A DNA stretch of 64,000 bases, from NCBI RefSeq assembly GCF_902141855.1, contig NZ_CABFVH010000033.1, forward strand, positions 1 through 64,000, read 5' to 3'. Source of the stretch: Methylobacterium dankookense (GTDB lineage Bacteria; Pseudomonadota; Alphaproteobacteria; Rhizobiales; Beijerinckiaceae). The position numbers and the translations under genes are program-made. Each line of letters starts with the position of its first letter. Positions within the stretch are counted from its first letter, which is position 1. The notes under the pieces were generated by a model, which saw nothing but the letters and a program-made list of their open reading frames with translations, was not told the origin of the DNA and made no database searches. Shown here piece by piece: positions 33,354 through 41,580 of the stretch.

Positions 33354-33944
33354 ATGATCCGTCTCGTGCGCTGCATGGTCGCGACGATCGCCGTCTCGGC
33401 CCTCGTGCTGATGCCCGTGACGATGTCCCGCGCCGCCAAGGCGCCCTCGACCGGGACCGCGGCCTCGGCGCGCGAGGTCGATCTGGTCGAGCGGCAGGCG
33501 CGCACGTGGCGCCGCCTCGCCGCCTCGATCTGCACCGGCTGCATCACGCCTGAGAACCGCGTGCGCCCCGTCTCCTACGAGCGGGTGCCGCTGGCGCGCC
33601 TGCTCGATCCGCCCGCGCGTCCGGCATCCGCCCGGTCACGGCTCGGAAACGCCCGCCTGCACCGCGCCCGCTGGGCCCAGGCCCGTCTCCGGAAGGGCAT
33701 CCGCCGACGTTATGGACAGGCCGTGCCGCGCCTGAGGCAATCCGCGCCGCGCCCGCGTCAGGTGCGCCGAACCCTGCAGCCGCGGCTCGCCACGGTGGCC
33801 GCCTCCGTGCCCTATCCGGTTCCCGTCGCGGACCGGATCCTCATGGTTCCGTTCGAGAGTCCCAGGCCCGAGCCGGCCTCCGGCGGCGGCCGCATCCCGG
33901 AGGCCGTGCTGCCGGACGGCATGACACGGGCGCGCCGTCTGTAG
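33354..33944 (+). CDS. Secreted basic hypothetical protein, 196 aa
   Basis: The N-terminus MIRLVRCMVATIAVSALVLMPVTMSRAA is a clear signal peptide. The mature part is rich in Arg, Pro and Ala (RRYGQAVPRLRQSAPRPRQVRR) and probably disordered, with two cysteines close together in CTGCITPENR. No enzymatic motif is seen. It might be a periplasmic or wall-binding protein. The region before it (33160-33230) is AT-rich and likely the promoter. Confidence 0.6.
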   Translation: MIRLVRCMVATIAVSALVLMPVTMSRAAKAPSTGTAASAREVDLVERQARTWRRLAASICTGCITPENRVRPVSYERVPLARLLDPPARPASARSRLGNARLHRARWAQARLRKGIRRRYGQAVPRLRQSAPRPRQVRRTLQPRLATVAASVPYPVPVADRILMVPFESPRPEPASGGGRIPEAVLPDGMTRARRL

Positions 33945-34254
33945 CGCCCGCCACAAGCTGGGCTGTTGCATTGCACCATTCGGCCGCAGCCGTGCCACAA
34001 ACCGGCGCGATCCTGCGCTGAACGGGGCCGTGGCGGCTATCCCCGCAGATTTCCCCTGCGGACGGAAATCCGAGGCGGCCCCGAGCGTTATCGGAGCGTT
34101 AACGCCTCTGCCGGACTTTTATCGTCATCCGTCGGACGGCCCCGAGTGGAACAGGCCCGCCGATTGCTTCGCCCTGTCGCCCATCTCGCAGGTGCGAACG
34201 CTGTCGCCCGCCGCCGCGCAGGTCCCAGCCGACGCCGTTCAGGAGACCTCAGCC
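33945..34254. other. Intergenic region before DUF2218 gene
   Basis: No gene is seen in 310 bases. At 34064-34089 GGAAA-N17-CGTT differs by one base from the EcfG promoter consensus and could drive the DUF2218 gene; this is weak evidence. A repeated GCGTTAxC pair (near 34085 and 34096) is also present. Confidence 0.4.
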
Positions 34255-34548
34255 ATGCCCACCTCCCTGGCCCGCGTGCAGACCGCCGAGGCGAGCCGCT
34301 ACCTGCAGCAGCTCTGCCGGCACTGGAGCCACAAATTCCCGGTGGAGAGCACGTCGGAATACGGCACCGTGCCGTTCGGCGAGGACCGGATCTGCACCTT
34401 CGAGGCCGAGCCCGACGCGTTGCTCATGCGCATCCGGACCACGGACCCGGCCGGCCTCACCCGCCTGGAGAACGTGGTCTCGGACCACCTGATGCGCTTC
34501 GCCTTCCGCGAGAGCCTCGGCGAGATCACCTGGTCGCGCGCCGCTTGA
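34255..34548 (+). CDS. DUF2218 domain protein, 97 aa
   Basis: Matches the DUF2218 family in length and pattern: ASRYLQQLCRHWSHKFPVE, then a strand pair RICTFEAEPDALLMRIRT, then LENVVSDHLMRFAFRE. The role is unknown; family members are small cytoplasmic proteins often found near iron or stress genes. AGGAG lies before the ATG at 34255, which fixes the start inside a longer open frame. Confidence 0.8.
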   Translation: MPTSLARVQTAEASRYLQQLCRHWSHKFPVESTSEYGTVPFGEDRICTFEAEPDALLMRIRTTDPAGLTRLENVVSDHLMRFAFRESLGEITWSRAA

Positions 34549-34612
34549 TTCGCGGCCTCGGGCAACGATCTTCGGGGCCGGATCCGAGGACGAGGCCGGA
34601 GGACGCTGCACG

Positions 34613-35884
34613 ATGACGGGACATGCCGAGACACCGGCCGGGACGCCGCCTGCCGAGGCGCTGGAGCCGCGCCTCGACCGGTTGGCTGCGGTCGCGGTGC
34701 GGGTCGGGCTCAACCTGCAGCCCGGCCAGGAGCTGGTGATGACGGCGCCGCTGGAGGCGCTGCCGCTGGCCCGGGCCATCACGGCGGAGGCCTACCGGGC
34801 GGGCGCCTCCCTGGTCACCACCTTCCTCGGCGACGACGTCCAGAGCCTCGCCCGCTTCGCCCACGCGCCGGACGCGGCCTTCGACACGGCGGCCGGCTGG
34901 CTCTATGCCGGCATGGCCGAGGCTTACCGCAACGGCGCCGCCCGGCTCGCGATCAGCGGCGACGACCCCTCGCTCCTCGTCGGCCAGGATCCCGGGAAGG
35001 TCGCCCGCGCCAACCGGGCCCGCTCGAAGGCCTACGTGCCGGCGCTGGAGCTCATCGCCAACTTCGCCACCAACTGGACCATCGTCTCGGCCGCGACCCC
35101 GGCCTGGGCCCGCACGGTCTTCCCCGGCCTGCCCGAGGGCGAGGCCGTGGCGAAGCTCTGGGACGCGATCTTCGCCGCCTCGCGCGTCGACGGGCCGGAC
35201 CCGCTCGGCGCCTGGGCGGCCCATAACGCCGACCTGCACGCCCGCATGGACGCGCTCAACGCCAACCGCTTCTCGGCATTACGTTTCCACGGCCCCGGCA
35301 CCGATCTCACGGTCGGCCTAGCCGACGACCACGAATGGTGCGGAGGCGCCGCGACGTCGCGCAGCGGCGTCACCTGCAACGCCAACATCCCGACCGAGGA
35401 GGTCTTCACCACGCCCCACCGCGACCGCGTGCACGGCCATGTGACGAGCACCAAGCCCCTTTCCTACCAGGGCACGCTGATCGACGGGATCGCGGTGCGC
35501 TTCGAGGCGGGGCGCATCGTCGAGGCGCGGGCGCGCACCGGCGGCGACGTGCTGGCGAACGTCCTCGACACGGACGAGGGCGCGCGCCATCTCGGCGAGG
35601 TCGCGCTGGTGCCGGCCTCGTCGGCGATCTCGGCCTCGGGGCTGCTGTTCTACAACACGCTCTACGACGAGAACGCCGCGAGCCACATCGCGCTGGGCCA
35701 GGCCTACAGCAAGTGCTTTCGCGATGGCGGGGCGGCCTTCAGCGAGGCGGACCTCGCCGCCCGCGGCGCCAACCGCAGCCTGATCCACATCGACTGGATG
35801 ATCGGCTCGTCCGAGATCGACGTGGACGGCATCCGGGCCGACGGTCAGGCCGTGCCGGTGATGCGCGGCGGCGAGTGGGCGTGA
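34613..35884 (+). CDS. M29 family aminopeptidase
   Basis: A 423-aa metallo-aminopeptidase of the AmpS/PepS group, removing N-terminal residues in the cytoplasm with two metal ions. The N-terminal half has VGLNLQPGQELVMTAPLEALPLA; the catalytic C-terminal half shows LTVGLADDHEWCGG, NIPTEEVFTTPHRDRVHG with a metal-binding Glu, HLGEVALVPASSAIS, the His/Asp ligands near NTLYDENAASHIALGQAY and HIDWMIGS. Normal family length. It converges with DUF3597, with a strong hairpin between. Confidence 0.9.
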   Translation: MTGHAETPAGTPPAEALEPRLDRLAAVAVRVGLNLQPGQELVMTAPLEALPLARAITAEAYRAGASLVTTFLGDDVQSLARFAHAPDAAFDTAAGWLYAGMAEAYRNGAARLAISGDDPSLLVGQDPGKVARANRARSKAYVPALELIANFATNWTIVSAATPAWARTVFPGLPEGEAVAKLWDAIFAASRVDGPDPLGAWAAHNADLHARMDALNANRFSALRFHGPGTDLTVGLADDHEWCGGAATSRSGVTCNANIPTEEVFTTPHRDRVHGHVTSTKPLSYQGTLIDGIAVRFEAGRIVEARARTGGDVLANVLDTDEGARHLGEVALVPASSAISASGLLFYNTLYDENAASHIALGQAYSKCFRDGGAAFSEADLAARGANRSLIHIDWMIGSSEIDVDGIRADGQAVPVMRGGEWA

Positions 35885-35895
35885 ACGTCTGATTC

Positions 35896-35922
35896 GCCCT
35901 CCCCCGCCGGGCGGGGGAGGGC
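35896..35922. terminator. Bidirectional hairpin between convergent genes
   Basis: GCCCTCCCCCGCC and GGCGGGGGAGGGC are 13-bp arms with a one-base separation, lying between the stops of the M29 gene and the DUF3597 gene. No T-run on either side, so termination efficiency is uncertain. Confidence 0.6.
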
Positions 35923-35931
35923 CGGTCACGC

Positions 35932-36345
35932 TCAGTCCTTCAGGTCGGCCGGCACCTTGCCGCCATTCTCCTCGAGCTTCTTGATCACCTGCTTGTGCAG
36001 CCAGATGTTCATCGAGGCCGAATCCTCCTTGTCGCCCGTGTAGTGCAGCTCGTCGGCGAGCTGCTTGCGGGCCTGAAGGCTCGAATCGAGATCGAGGAGC
36101 TTCATCAGGTCCACGATCGAGGTGCGCCAGTTCAGCGTCTGCGGGTTCTTCGCCGCCATGTCGTTGAGCACCTGCTCGACGTCGACCTGGCCGCCCGAGG
36201 CGGTCGGCGCCGCGCCGGAGGAGGTGGACCCGGTGGTGGCGGTCGAGGCGCCGCTCGATCCCCCCGTCGAGGCCGGCGCAGCCTCCGCGGAGCCGCCGCC
36301 GAAGGGGTGCAGGATCTTGCTGACGATGCTGCCGAGAAGGCTCAT
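35932..36345 (-). CDS. DUF3597 domain protein, 137 aa
   Basis: Begins MSLLGSIVSKILHPFGG, continues through a low-complexity Ser/Thr/Gly/Ala linker to about residue 52, and ends in the DUF3597 domain: VDVEQVLNDMAAKNPQTLNWRTSI..., LLDLDSSLQARKQLADELHY, ASMNIWLHKQVIKKLEENGG. The domain is related to LysM-associated or stress proteins, with no established function. A full EcfG-type promoter stands 54 bases upstream, so induction in the general stress response is likely. Confidence 0.88.
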   Translation of the reverse strand: MSLLGSIVSKILHPFGGGSAEAAPASTGGSSGASTATTGSTSSGAAPTASGGQVDVEQVLNDMAAKNPQTLNWRTSIVDLMKLLDLDSSLQARKQLADELHYTGDKEDSASMNIWLHKQVIKKLEENGGKVPADLKD

Positions 36346-36789
36346 GGGAGCATTTCCTTACGATGCGAGGCCGGGACCCTTCGCCGCGGCGGCCTGACAA
36401 CGGATCGGTCGGTGCCGGCGTTCCCCGGCCCCGCTTGTCGAACCTCCGAGGTGTCACGCGGTTCGGTCCGTCCGGCCGGCGAAGCCGCATCCGTGCCGGC
36501 CGGCGGTGTAGTCGGCGCGTGCGGCAGTGCCATGACGACGCAGGGCCAAGCCGCCCGAATCGGCGCCCTGGTGCGGGGATGCTTACGGAAAGCGTGGCCG
36601 CGGCAACGCCTTGGACGATCCGGGCGCTGCCCGCCACGGCATGGCCCGACCGCGCCCGGCATCACGCCTCGCTAACGCTGTGCGCGGCCGAAACAGACAA
36701 GAGATTGATATCGGTGATTGTACACGCAGACTGACCGGCGAGAGAAGCGTGGCCGGTCCGCGGCCCAGGCTGCGGCAGCGGATTCGAGC
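36346..36789. other. Divergent intergenic region
   Basis: No gene is seen in 444 bases between DUF3597 and the PAS protein. It carries the EcfG-type promoter for the former. An AT-rich patch near 36700-36725 may hold the promoter of the PAS gene. Confidence 0.5.
36399..36424 (-). promoter_or_regulatory. EcfG-type general stress promoter
   Basis: On the minus strand GGAAC is followed after exactly 17 bases by CGTT, the consensus recognised by EcfG sigma factors in alphaproteobacteria. It points at the DUF3597 gene, 54 bases before its ATG. Confidence 0.65.
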
Positions 36790-37371
36790 ATGACCTCATC
36801 GGGACCGTTCATGATCTTCGTCACCAACGCCGAGGGGAAGGCGATCTACGTCAGCCCGGATTGGGCCGAGCTGACCGGGCGCAGCCTCGCGGAGACGACG
36901 GATTACGGCTGGATGGACGTCATCCATCCCGACGACCGGGGGACCGTGCGCCGCATCGTCGAAGAGGCCATCCGCACGCAGCAGGCGTTCAACGTGCGCT
37001 ATCGCCTGCTCTGCAAAGACGGCCGCCGGCTCTGGCTCGCCTCGGGTGCCGTGCCCTCCTTCGGGCCGCCGGACCGGACCTTCCTCGGCTTCCTGGGATC
37101 CCTGACGAGCCTCGGCGCGGCCACGGACAGCGATGCTCCGGCTTCCGGCGGGCTCGGGGATTTCACTCCGCCCCTGCAGCCGGGCGTCCTGACGCCGAGC
37201 AACGACCTAGAGCGCCTCGCCGACCACCTCATCGCGCTCCACGTCCTGATGAAGCAGATGGGCGGCCGGCAGGCGATGAACATCCTCGAGGCGGCCCTCT
37301 TCCAGATCGGCCAGGAACTGGCCAAGGCCGCCAGCGGCAAGTCGGACCCGGCTACGGGCACGCGCCACTAG
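36790..37371 (+). CDS. PAS domain protein, 193 aa
   Basis: One PAS domain of the PAS_3 kind spans about residues 8-110: GKAIYVSPDWAELTGRSLAE, then DVIHPDDRGTVRRIVEEAI, FNVRYRLLCKDGRRLWLASGAVP. The C-terminal part is helical (LADHLIALHVLMKQMGGRQAMNILEAAL) with no kinase, cyclase or DNA-binding domain. It may therefore act by protein contacts as a sensor adaptor. The ATG at 36790 begins just before the domain; the frame stays open to a TTG at 36718. Confidence 0.75.
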   Translation: MTSSGPFMIFVTNAEGKAIYVSPDWAELTGRSLAETTDYGWMDVIHPDDRGTVRRIVEEAIRTQQAFNVRYRLLCKDGRRLWLASGAVPSFGPPDRTFLGFLGSLTSLGAATDSDAPASGGLGDFTPPLQPGVLTPSNDLERLADHLIALHVLMKQMGGRQAMNILEAALFQIGQELAKAASGKSDPATGTRH

Positions 37372-37374
37372 AAC

Positions 37375-37394
37375 GGCGCCCGCGAGCGGGCGCC
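37375..37394 (+). terminator. Hairpin after PAS gene
   Basis: GGCGCCCG and CGGGCGCC form an 8-bp stem with a short CGAG loop, starting three bases after the PAS gene stop. It is not followed by a T-run. Confidence 0.45.
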
Positions 37395-37441
37395 GCTGCC
37401 GGTACGGATCGGGCCTGAGGGCCGCCCGAACCGGATCTTCG

Positions 37442-37540
37442 TCAGACGAAGTGAGTCGGGAGCGCCAGGCTCTGCGCGTAGAAGGCGAGGGCGGCGGCAC
37501 CGGTGAGGGCGGCGAGGGTCAGTTCGATGCGGCGGGTCAT
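37442..37540 (-). CDS. Very small membrane peptide, 32 aa
   Basis: An ATG at 37540 preceded by AGGAGA at nine bases opens a 32-codon frame: MTRRIELTLAALTGAAALAF followed by YAQSLALPTHFV. Two arginines and then one hydrophobic helix suggest a single-pass inner-membrane peptide. The ribosome-binding site is among the best in this region, which argues for real translation. Function unknown. Confidence 0.5.
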   Translation of the reverse strand: MTRRIELTLAALTGAAALAFYAQSLALPTHFV

Positions 37541-37656
37541 GACCGGTCTCCTGTGATGCGAACCTGTATTCGCTCTGTGACCAGGAGATAGGCTTAAGCT
37601 TTCCGTAACGGAGTGCGGCGGGACACCCGCCGTGGTGCCGGGGATCATCGGGCGCT

Positions 37657-37743
37657 TCAGCGCAGGAGCGCATCGAGGCCGCTGCCGCAGAGGACGACGA
37701 CGGTCAGGGTGACGATGAACTTCAGGTCTTCGAACGTGCTCAT
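37657..37743 (-). CDS. Very small membrane peptide, 28 aa
   Basis: An ATG at 37743 after CAGGGCTGGGCC opens MSTFEDLKFIVTLTVVVLCG and ends SGLDALLR. It has a short acidic N-terminus and one hydrophobic segment. Like the neighbour at 37442-37540 it lies on the minus strand with its own leader, about 115 bases away. Unknown function; lower certainty because of the short length. Confidence 0.42.
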   Translation of the reverse strand: MSTFEDLKFIVTLTVVVLCGSGLDALLR

Positions 37744-37957
37744 GGCCCAGCCCTGTCTCGAATTGGATCGTTTGTGTTTCCCAGTGCTTAACGATGTCCC
37801 GATTCAGGGCTTCGAGGCGAGTCCTTTCACGCTCCATTAAGATCCGCGCCGGCCTTTCCACAGAACGGCGTAAACGAATGCTTAAAGGCGCCGCGGCCCA
37901 TCGCGGCTGCCGTTAACCGTCCCGAGTTCTCCGTCCTGTCTGCGGATCGAAGGGCCC

Positions 37958-39175
37958 TCAGGGAGCGGCCGGCGCGCGGCGGCAGCAGCCGACATAGTCG
38001 CCATGCACCCAGCCCCCCTGCCCGCTCGGCAGCCGCACGGCGACCCAGGCGCCCTGGCGGCCGACCACGGTGAACAGGGCGTTCGGCCCGAGCTTCGCGA
38101 GCCGCGTGCCCGCGCTGCCGCTCGGCAGGCTGCGCAAAGCCACCCAGTTGTCGCCGGACGGGTCCAGGCCGATCGGGTAGCTGAAGCTGGCCGTCGCCGG
38201 CACGCGCGGCGCGGCTTGAGGTGCGGCTTGCGGGATGGGCTGCGGTGGAACGCGCTCTGGCAGGGCCGCGATCCGCGGCTCGGGCGCCGGCGGCGGCGCG
38301 GCCGCCTGAGGAGGCGGAGCGGTCGGGACAGGCGCCACTGCGGTCGGCGTGGCTCCGGGCCTGGGCAGCTCGTCGGGACTGGCCAGCGACACGAAGCGCG
38401 CGCCCCGCACCTCGTTGTAATAGGCCGGCACCTGCCGGTGGGGCACGGTTTCGGCGAGCTTGGCGACCTCGTCGCGCACGCTCTCGCCGAGGTCGATCAG
38501 GTTGAGGTCGGGCCGCCGGAGCTGCGCGACGAAGACCCGCGTGAACACTGAGTTCGGGCTCGGATCCGTTCCTGGCAGGCGATCGAGCGCCTGCTGCCCG
38601 GCGCTGGCGGCGTAGAGCGAGAACACGCCCTCGGCCGGCTCGGTCCGGGCGAGGCCGCGGCTCTGGCCGACGCTGCGGGTGCCGGTCTTCGGGAAGGGAT
38701 TGTCGCGGCAGGCATCGATGACCATCACCACGACCCGCGCCCCCCGCTCGCGCAGGGCGGCGCTGAGGTCGGTTTCGGCGAGAGCCCGGCTGCGGGCGAG
38801 CATCTCCTGGCCGGGCTCGATGGCGGGGATGTCGGAGGGCAGGAGGAAGTTCGTGCCCTGGAGCGCGATGCCGTGCCCGGCGAAGTAGACGACGGCCGTG
38901 TCGCCGGGGCGCACCGCCTCGGCGAAGCTGCCGAAGCGGCGCAGCATGCCCTCCTGCGTGACGGTGCCGGACAGGAGCGTGACGCGGAAGCCGACCTGCG
39001 TGAGCGCCGCCGCGACGGCGCCCGCATCGGCCACGGGCCGTTCGAGCTGCGCGGCCGCGCCGAGATTGGGATAGGCATCGACGCCAACGACGAAGGCGAA
39101 GCGGTCGGCCGCCTGCGCCGCGACGGAGAGGAGGCAGAGGCAGAAGACGGCCAACCCTGGTCTGATCGCTCTCAC
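37958..39175 (-). CDS. Secreted caspase-like (C14) protein with SH3 domain
   Basis: A 405-aa exported protein. The GTG start at 39175 with GGAG upstream gives a signal peptide (RPGLAVFCLCLLSVAAQA). The peptidase C14 domain (about 24-265) has the opening strand FAFVVGVDAYPN, catalytic His in YFAGHGIALQG and catalytic Cys in VMVIDACRDNPF, both intact. A long Pro/Ala linker (270-330) leads to a C-terminal bacterial SH3-type domain (SGDNWVALRSLPSG..., GWVHGDYVG). Such proteins are predicted cysteine endopeptidases specific for basic residues, but natural targets in bacteria are mostly unknown. Periplasmic location with an SH3 domain suggests wall association. Confidence 0.87.
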   Translation of the reverse strand: MRAIRPGLAVFCLCLLSVAAQAADRFAFVVGVDAYPNLGAAAQLERPVADAGAVAAALTQVGFRVTLLSGTVTQEGMLRRFGSFAEAVRPGDTAVVYFAGHGIALQGTNFLLPSDIPAIEPGQEMLARSRALAETDLSAALRERGARVVVMVIDACRDNPFPKTGTRSVGQSRGLARTEPAEGVFSLYAASAGQQALDRLPGTDPSPNSVFTRVFVAQLRRPDLNLIDLGESVRDEVAKLAETVPHRQVPAYYNEVRGARFVSLASPDELPRPGATPTAVAPVPTAPPPQAAAPPPAPEPRIAALPERVPPQPIPQAAPQAAPRVPATASFSYPIGLDPSGDNWVALRSLPSGSAGTRLAKLGPNALFTVVGRQGAWVAVRLPSGQGGWVHGDYVGCCRRAPAAP

Positions 39176-39258
39176 GGGAACGGCTCCGGCGCGCGGCACG
39201 GTCCGGATCGATGCCGGCCCACCTCCCACCCTGGCCGACACGCCGCCGATTCGCACGC

Positions 39259-39852
39259 TCAGCCGATCTCCGGCGCGGCCGTCTCGCCCCCTCGCCCGGG
39301 CGACCGGCCGGCCCGCGCCTCGGGCAGCATGCCGCGCAGGACCCCGTCCCCATCGACGACATGGTGCTTCAGCGCCACGAGGACGTGGCCGAGCACCAGC
39401 GCGCCGGTGCCCCAGGCCAGGGTGACGTGGGCGAGCTTGGCGAGATCGTACCACTCCTTCGCCGGGGCGGTCAGAGGCGGGAGCTGGAACAGGCCGAGCA
39501 CCAGGATCGGCTTGCCGGCGACCGAGCTCCACAGCCAGCCGGACAGCGGCAGCGCCAGGAGCGCCGCGGCGTAGAGCGCGAGATGGCCGAGGACCGCCGC
39601 GCGCCGCATCGGCGCGCTCATGCTGGCGGGCAGCGCCGGGGCCGGGTGCGTCAGCCGCCACGCCACGCGGACCACGATCAGGAACAGCAGGGTGCTGGCC
39701 AGCGCCTTGTGCGTGATGGTGAGGCCGTGATGCGGGTTCCAGGCCTCGCGCATGTAGACGGCCGCGGCGCCGAGGAACCAGGCCACCATCCAGATAGACG
39801 CCATCAGCCAGTGCAGCAGCTTGGCGGTCGGCGTGTAGGAATGAGCGTTCAC
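39259..39852 (-). CDS. Cytochrome b561-type membrane protein
   Basis: Four-helix di-haem electron-transfer protein of 197 aa in the inner membrane. Helix 1 has TAKLLHWLMASIW with a haem His; HHGLTITHKALAS, LGHLALYAAALL and LGHVLVALKHHVVDGDG supply the other histidines expected of the COG3038 family, which passes electrons from quinol to acceptors. GTG at 39852 is favoured by GGTGGAG at a workable distance; a GTG at 39867 is the alternative. It is the last gene of a minus-strand cluster with the VOC and YceI genes, as often seen for YceI-cytochrome b561 pairs. Confidence 0.9.
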   Translation of the reverse strand: MNAHSYTPTAKLLHWLMASIWMVAWFLGAAAVYMREAWNPHHGLTITHKALASTLLFLIVVRVAWRLTHPAPALPASMSAPMRRAAVLGHLALYAAALLALPLSGWLWSSVAGKPILVLGLFQLPPLTAPAKEWYDLAKLAHVTLAWGTGALVLGHVLVALKHHVVDGDGVLRGMLPEARAGRSPGRGGETAAPEIG

Positions 39853-39918
39853 GGGAACTGTCTCCACCTCGATGGGCGCCGTGGCGCGGTTCGGAAGGGC
39901 TCTTCTGCGTCCGGCAAC

Positions 39919-40815
39919 CTATGCCGCCGCGTTGCCGGGCGCGGAGATGCGCAGCCGCGTTCCCCAGGGATCGTCCAGGACGAGCGCGCCCTCTCCCGCC
40001 CCGGCCGGCTGGCCGGCCTGCCGGCAGCGGGCGCGCAGCCCGGCCAGCATGGCCGCGTCCGCGTGCAGCGCGATCTCGGCGAGCCCGGTCGTCCCGGCCA
40101 CCCGCACGGGCGCGCCGCGGCTGTTCCAGATGTTGGCCGCGAGTTGGTGGTGATAGCCGCCCGCGCCGAGGAACAGCGCGCCCGGATAGCGGCAGGTCAC
40201 GTCGAAGCCGAGGAGGTCCGCGTAGAACCGCTCCGCCGGCTCGAGGGCGCCGACCTGCAGGTGGATGTGCCCGACAACGCCGCCGCGCGGCATGCCCTGC
40301 CAGGGGCCGTCCGCGGCCCGCACGAGCGCGGGGCCGTCGAGCGGGTCGGTGCGCATGACCACGCTGCCATCCGGCATCCGCGGCCAGGCGGCGCTCGGCC
40401 GGTCGGCATAGATCTCGATGCCGTTGCCCTCGGGGTCGGTGAGGTAGACCGCCTCGCTGACCACATGGTCGGAGGCGCCCGAGAGGCGGATGCCCCGGGC
40501 CGCCGCATGGGCGAGCCAGGCGCCGAGATCGGCGCGGCCCGGCAGCAGGAAGGCGGTATGGAACAGCCCCGCCGCGTATGGGCCCGGGGGACGCGCGGCC
40601 GGGTCCTGCCGGAGTTCCAGCAGCACCCTGTCGCCGACGCCGAGCCGCAGGATGTCGCCTTCCTCCGAGACCGGCGCGAGGCCGATCGCCTCCCGGTAGA
40701 AGCGGGCGAGGCCGTCGCGGTCGCGCGCGACGAGGCTCACCGCCGCGATCCCGTACGGCGCTGTGGCCAGGATGGGATCCTGCCGGTCGTCTGGCTCGGT
40801 CGCTCCGTGGGGCAT
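39919..40815 (-). CDS. VOC family protein, CatE-like ring-cleaving dioxygenase
   Basis: A 298-aa protein of two vicinal-oxygen-chelate modules. Module one (about 20-140) has GIAAVSLVARDRDGLARFY, the FHTAFLL strand and YLTDPEGNGIEIYAD; module two (about 180-290) has GHIHLQVGALEPAERFY, a GGYHHQLAANIW strand and DDPWGTRLRIS. This is the CatE/catechol-2,3-dioxygenase-like layout. The last metal-ligand position, usually Glu, appears to be Arg in TRLRIS, so dioxygenase activity is uncertain. It lies between YceI and cytochrome b561 on the same strand and is probably controlled by the divergent LysR protein. Confidence 0.82.
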   Translation of the reverse strand: MPHGATEPDDRQDPILATAPYGIAAVSLVARDRDGLARFYREAIGLAPVSEEGDILRLGVGDRVLLELRQDPAARPPGPYAAGLFHTAFLLPGRADLGAWLAHAAARGIRLSGASDHVVSEAVYLTDPEGNGIEIYADRPSAAWPRMPDGSVVMRTDPLDGPALVRAADGPWQGMPRGGVVGHIHLQVGALEPAERFYADLLGFDVTCRYPGALFLGAGGYHHQLAANIWNSRGAPVRVAGTTGLAEIALHADAAMLAGLRARCRQAGQPAGAGEGALVLDDPWGTRLRISAPGNAAA

Positions 40816-40852
40816 GGTCCGTCTCCGGTTCGGGTGGGGACGCAGCGCGGCG

Positions 40853-41464
40853 TCAGTCCTGGCGCTCGAAGGCGCCCGCGATCGTCAGGTGCAGGGCGTC
40901 GCCGATCAGCGGCAGGTAGGTCTTCACGCCGAACTCGGAGCGCTTGAGCACGCCGGTTGCCTCGAAGCCGACAGTCACCTTCTTGTTGAGCGGGTTCACG
41001 CCCGCGCCGACGAGGGTCACGTCGAGGGTCACGGGCTTCGTCACGCCGTGCAGGGTCAGGTCGCCGGTCACCGTCGCCTTGTCCTTGCCGGCCGGCGCCA
41101 CCTTGGTCGAGACGAAGGTCATCTCGGGATACTGGCCCGCATCGAGCCACTGCGCGCTCTTGAGCTCGTCCGTGAGCTTGGCGTTCGTGGTGGCGACGGA
41201 GGCGACCGGGATCCGGATCGAGAGCTTCGCGGCGGCCGGGTTCTTCGGCTGCAGGTCGAGGGTGCCGGAGACCTCGGAGAAGCCGCCCGCATAGTTCGAG
41301 AAGCCCATATGCGACACGCGCCAGCCGACCTGGGTGTGGCCGGGATCGACCGCGTAGGTGCCGGCCTGGATCTGCGCCGGGTCGCGGGTGGGCGGCGTCT
41401 GGGCGAGCGCGGCGCTGCCGAACGCGAGGCCGAGGGCGAGGCTTGAGGCGAGGAACGGCTTCAC
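40853..41464 (-). CDS. YceI family periplasmic lipid-binding protein
   Basis: A 203-aa exported protein. Signal peptide MKPFLASSLALGLAFGSAALAQ is followed by the YceI lipocalin-like barrel: YAVDPGHTQVGWRVSHMGFSNYAG, SGTLDLQPKNPAAAKLSI, ATVTGDLTLHGVTKPVTLDV, VGFEATGVLKRSEFGVKTYLPL. Family members bind polyisoprenoid or quinone-like chains in the periplasm. It is the first gene of the cluster with the VOC protein and cytochrome b561, which suggests a quinone-linked redox role. The 116 bases between it and the LysR gene must hold both promoters. Confidence 0.92.
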   Translation of the reverse strand: MKPFLASSLALGLAFGSAALAQTPPTRDPAQIQAGTYAVDPGHTQVGWRVSHMGFSNYAGGFSEVSGTLDLQPKNPAAAKLSIRIPVASVATTNAKLTDELKSAQWLDAGQYPEMTFVSTKVAPAGKDKATVTGDLTLHGVTKPVTLDVTLVGAGVNPLNKKVTVGFEATGVLKRSEFGVKTYLPLIGDALHLTIAGAFERQD

Positions 41465-41580
41465 GGGTGTCTCCGGTGCGTGGATGGCGGCCCGCCGCTC
41501 GCGTGCGAAGCGGGCTTGTGCTTGCGAGCCGTGAGGTAGCTCCGTTGGCGGCCGAGTTTGAGCCTGCTATCCGGCACCAC

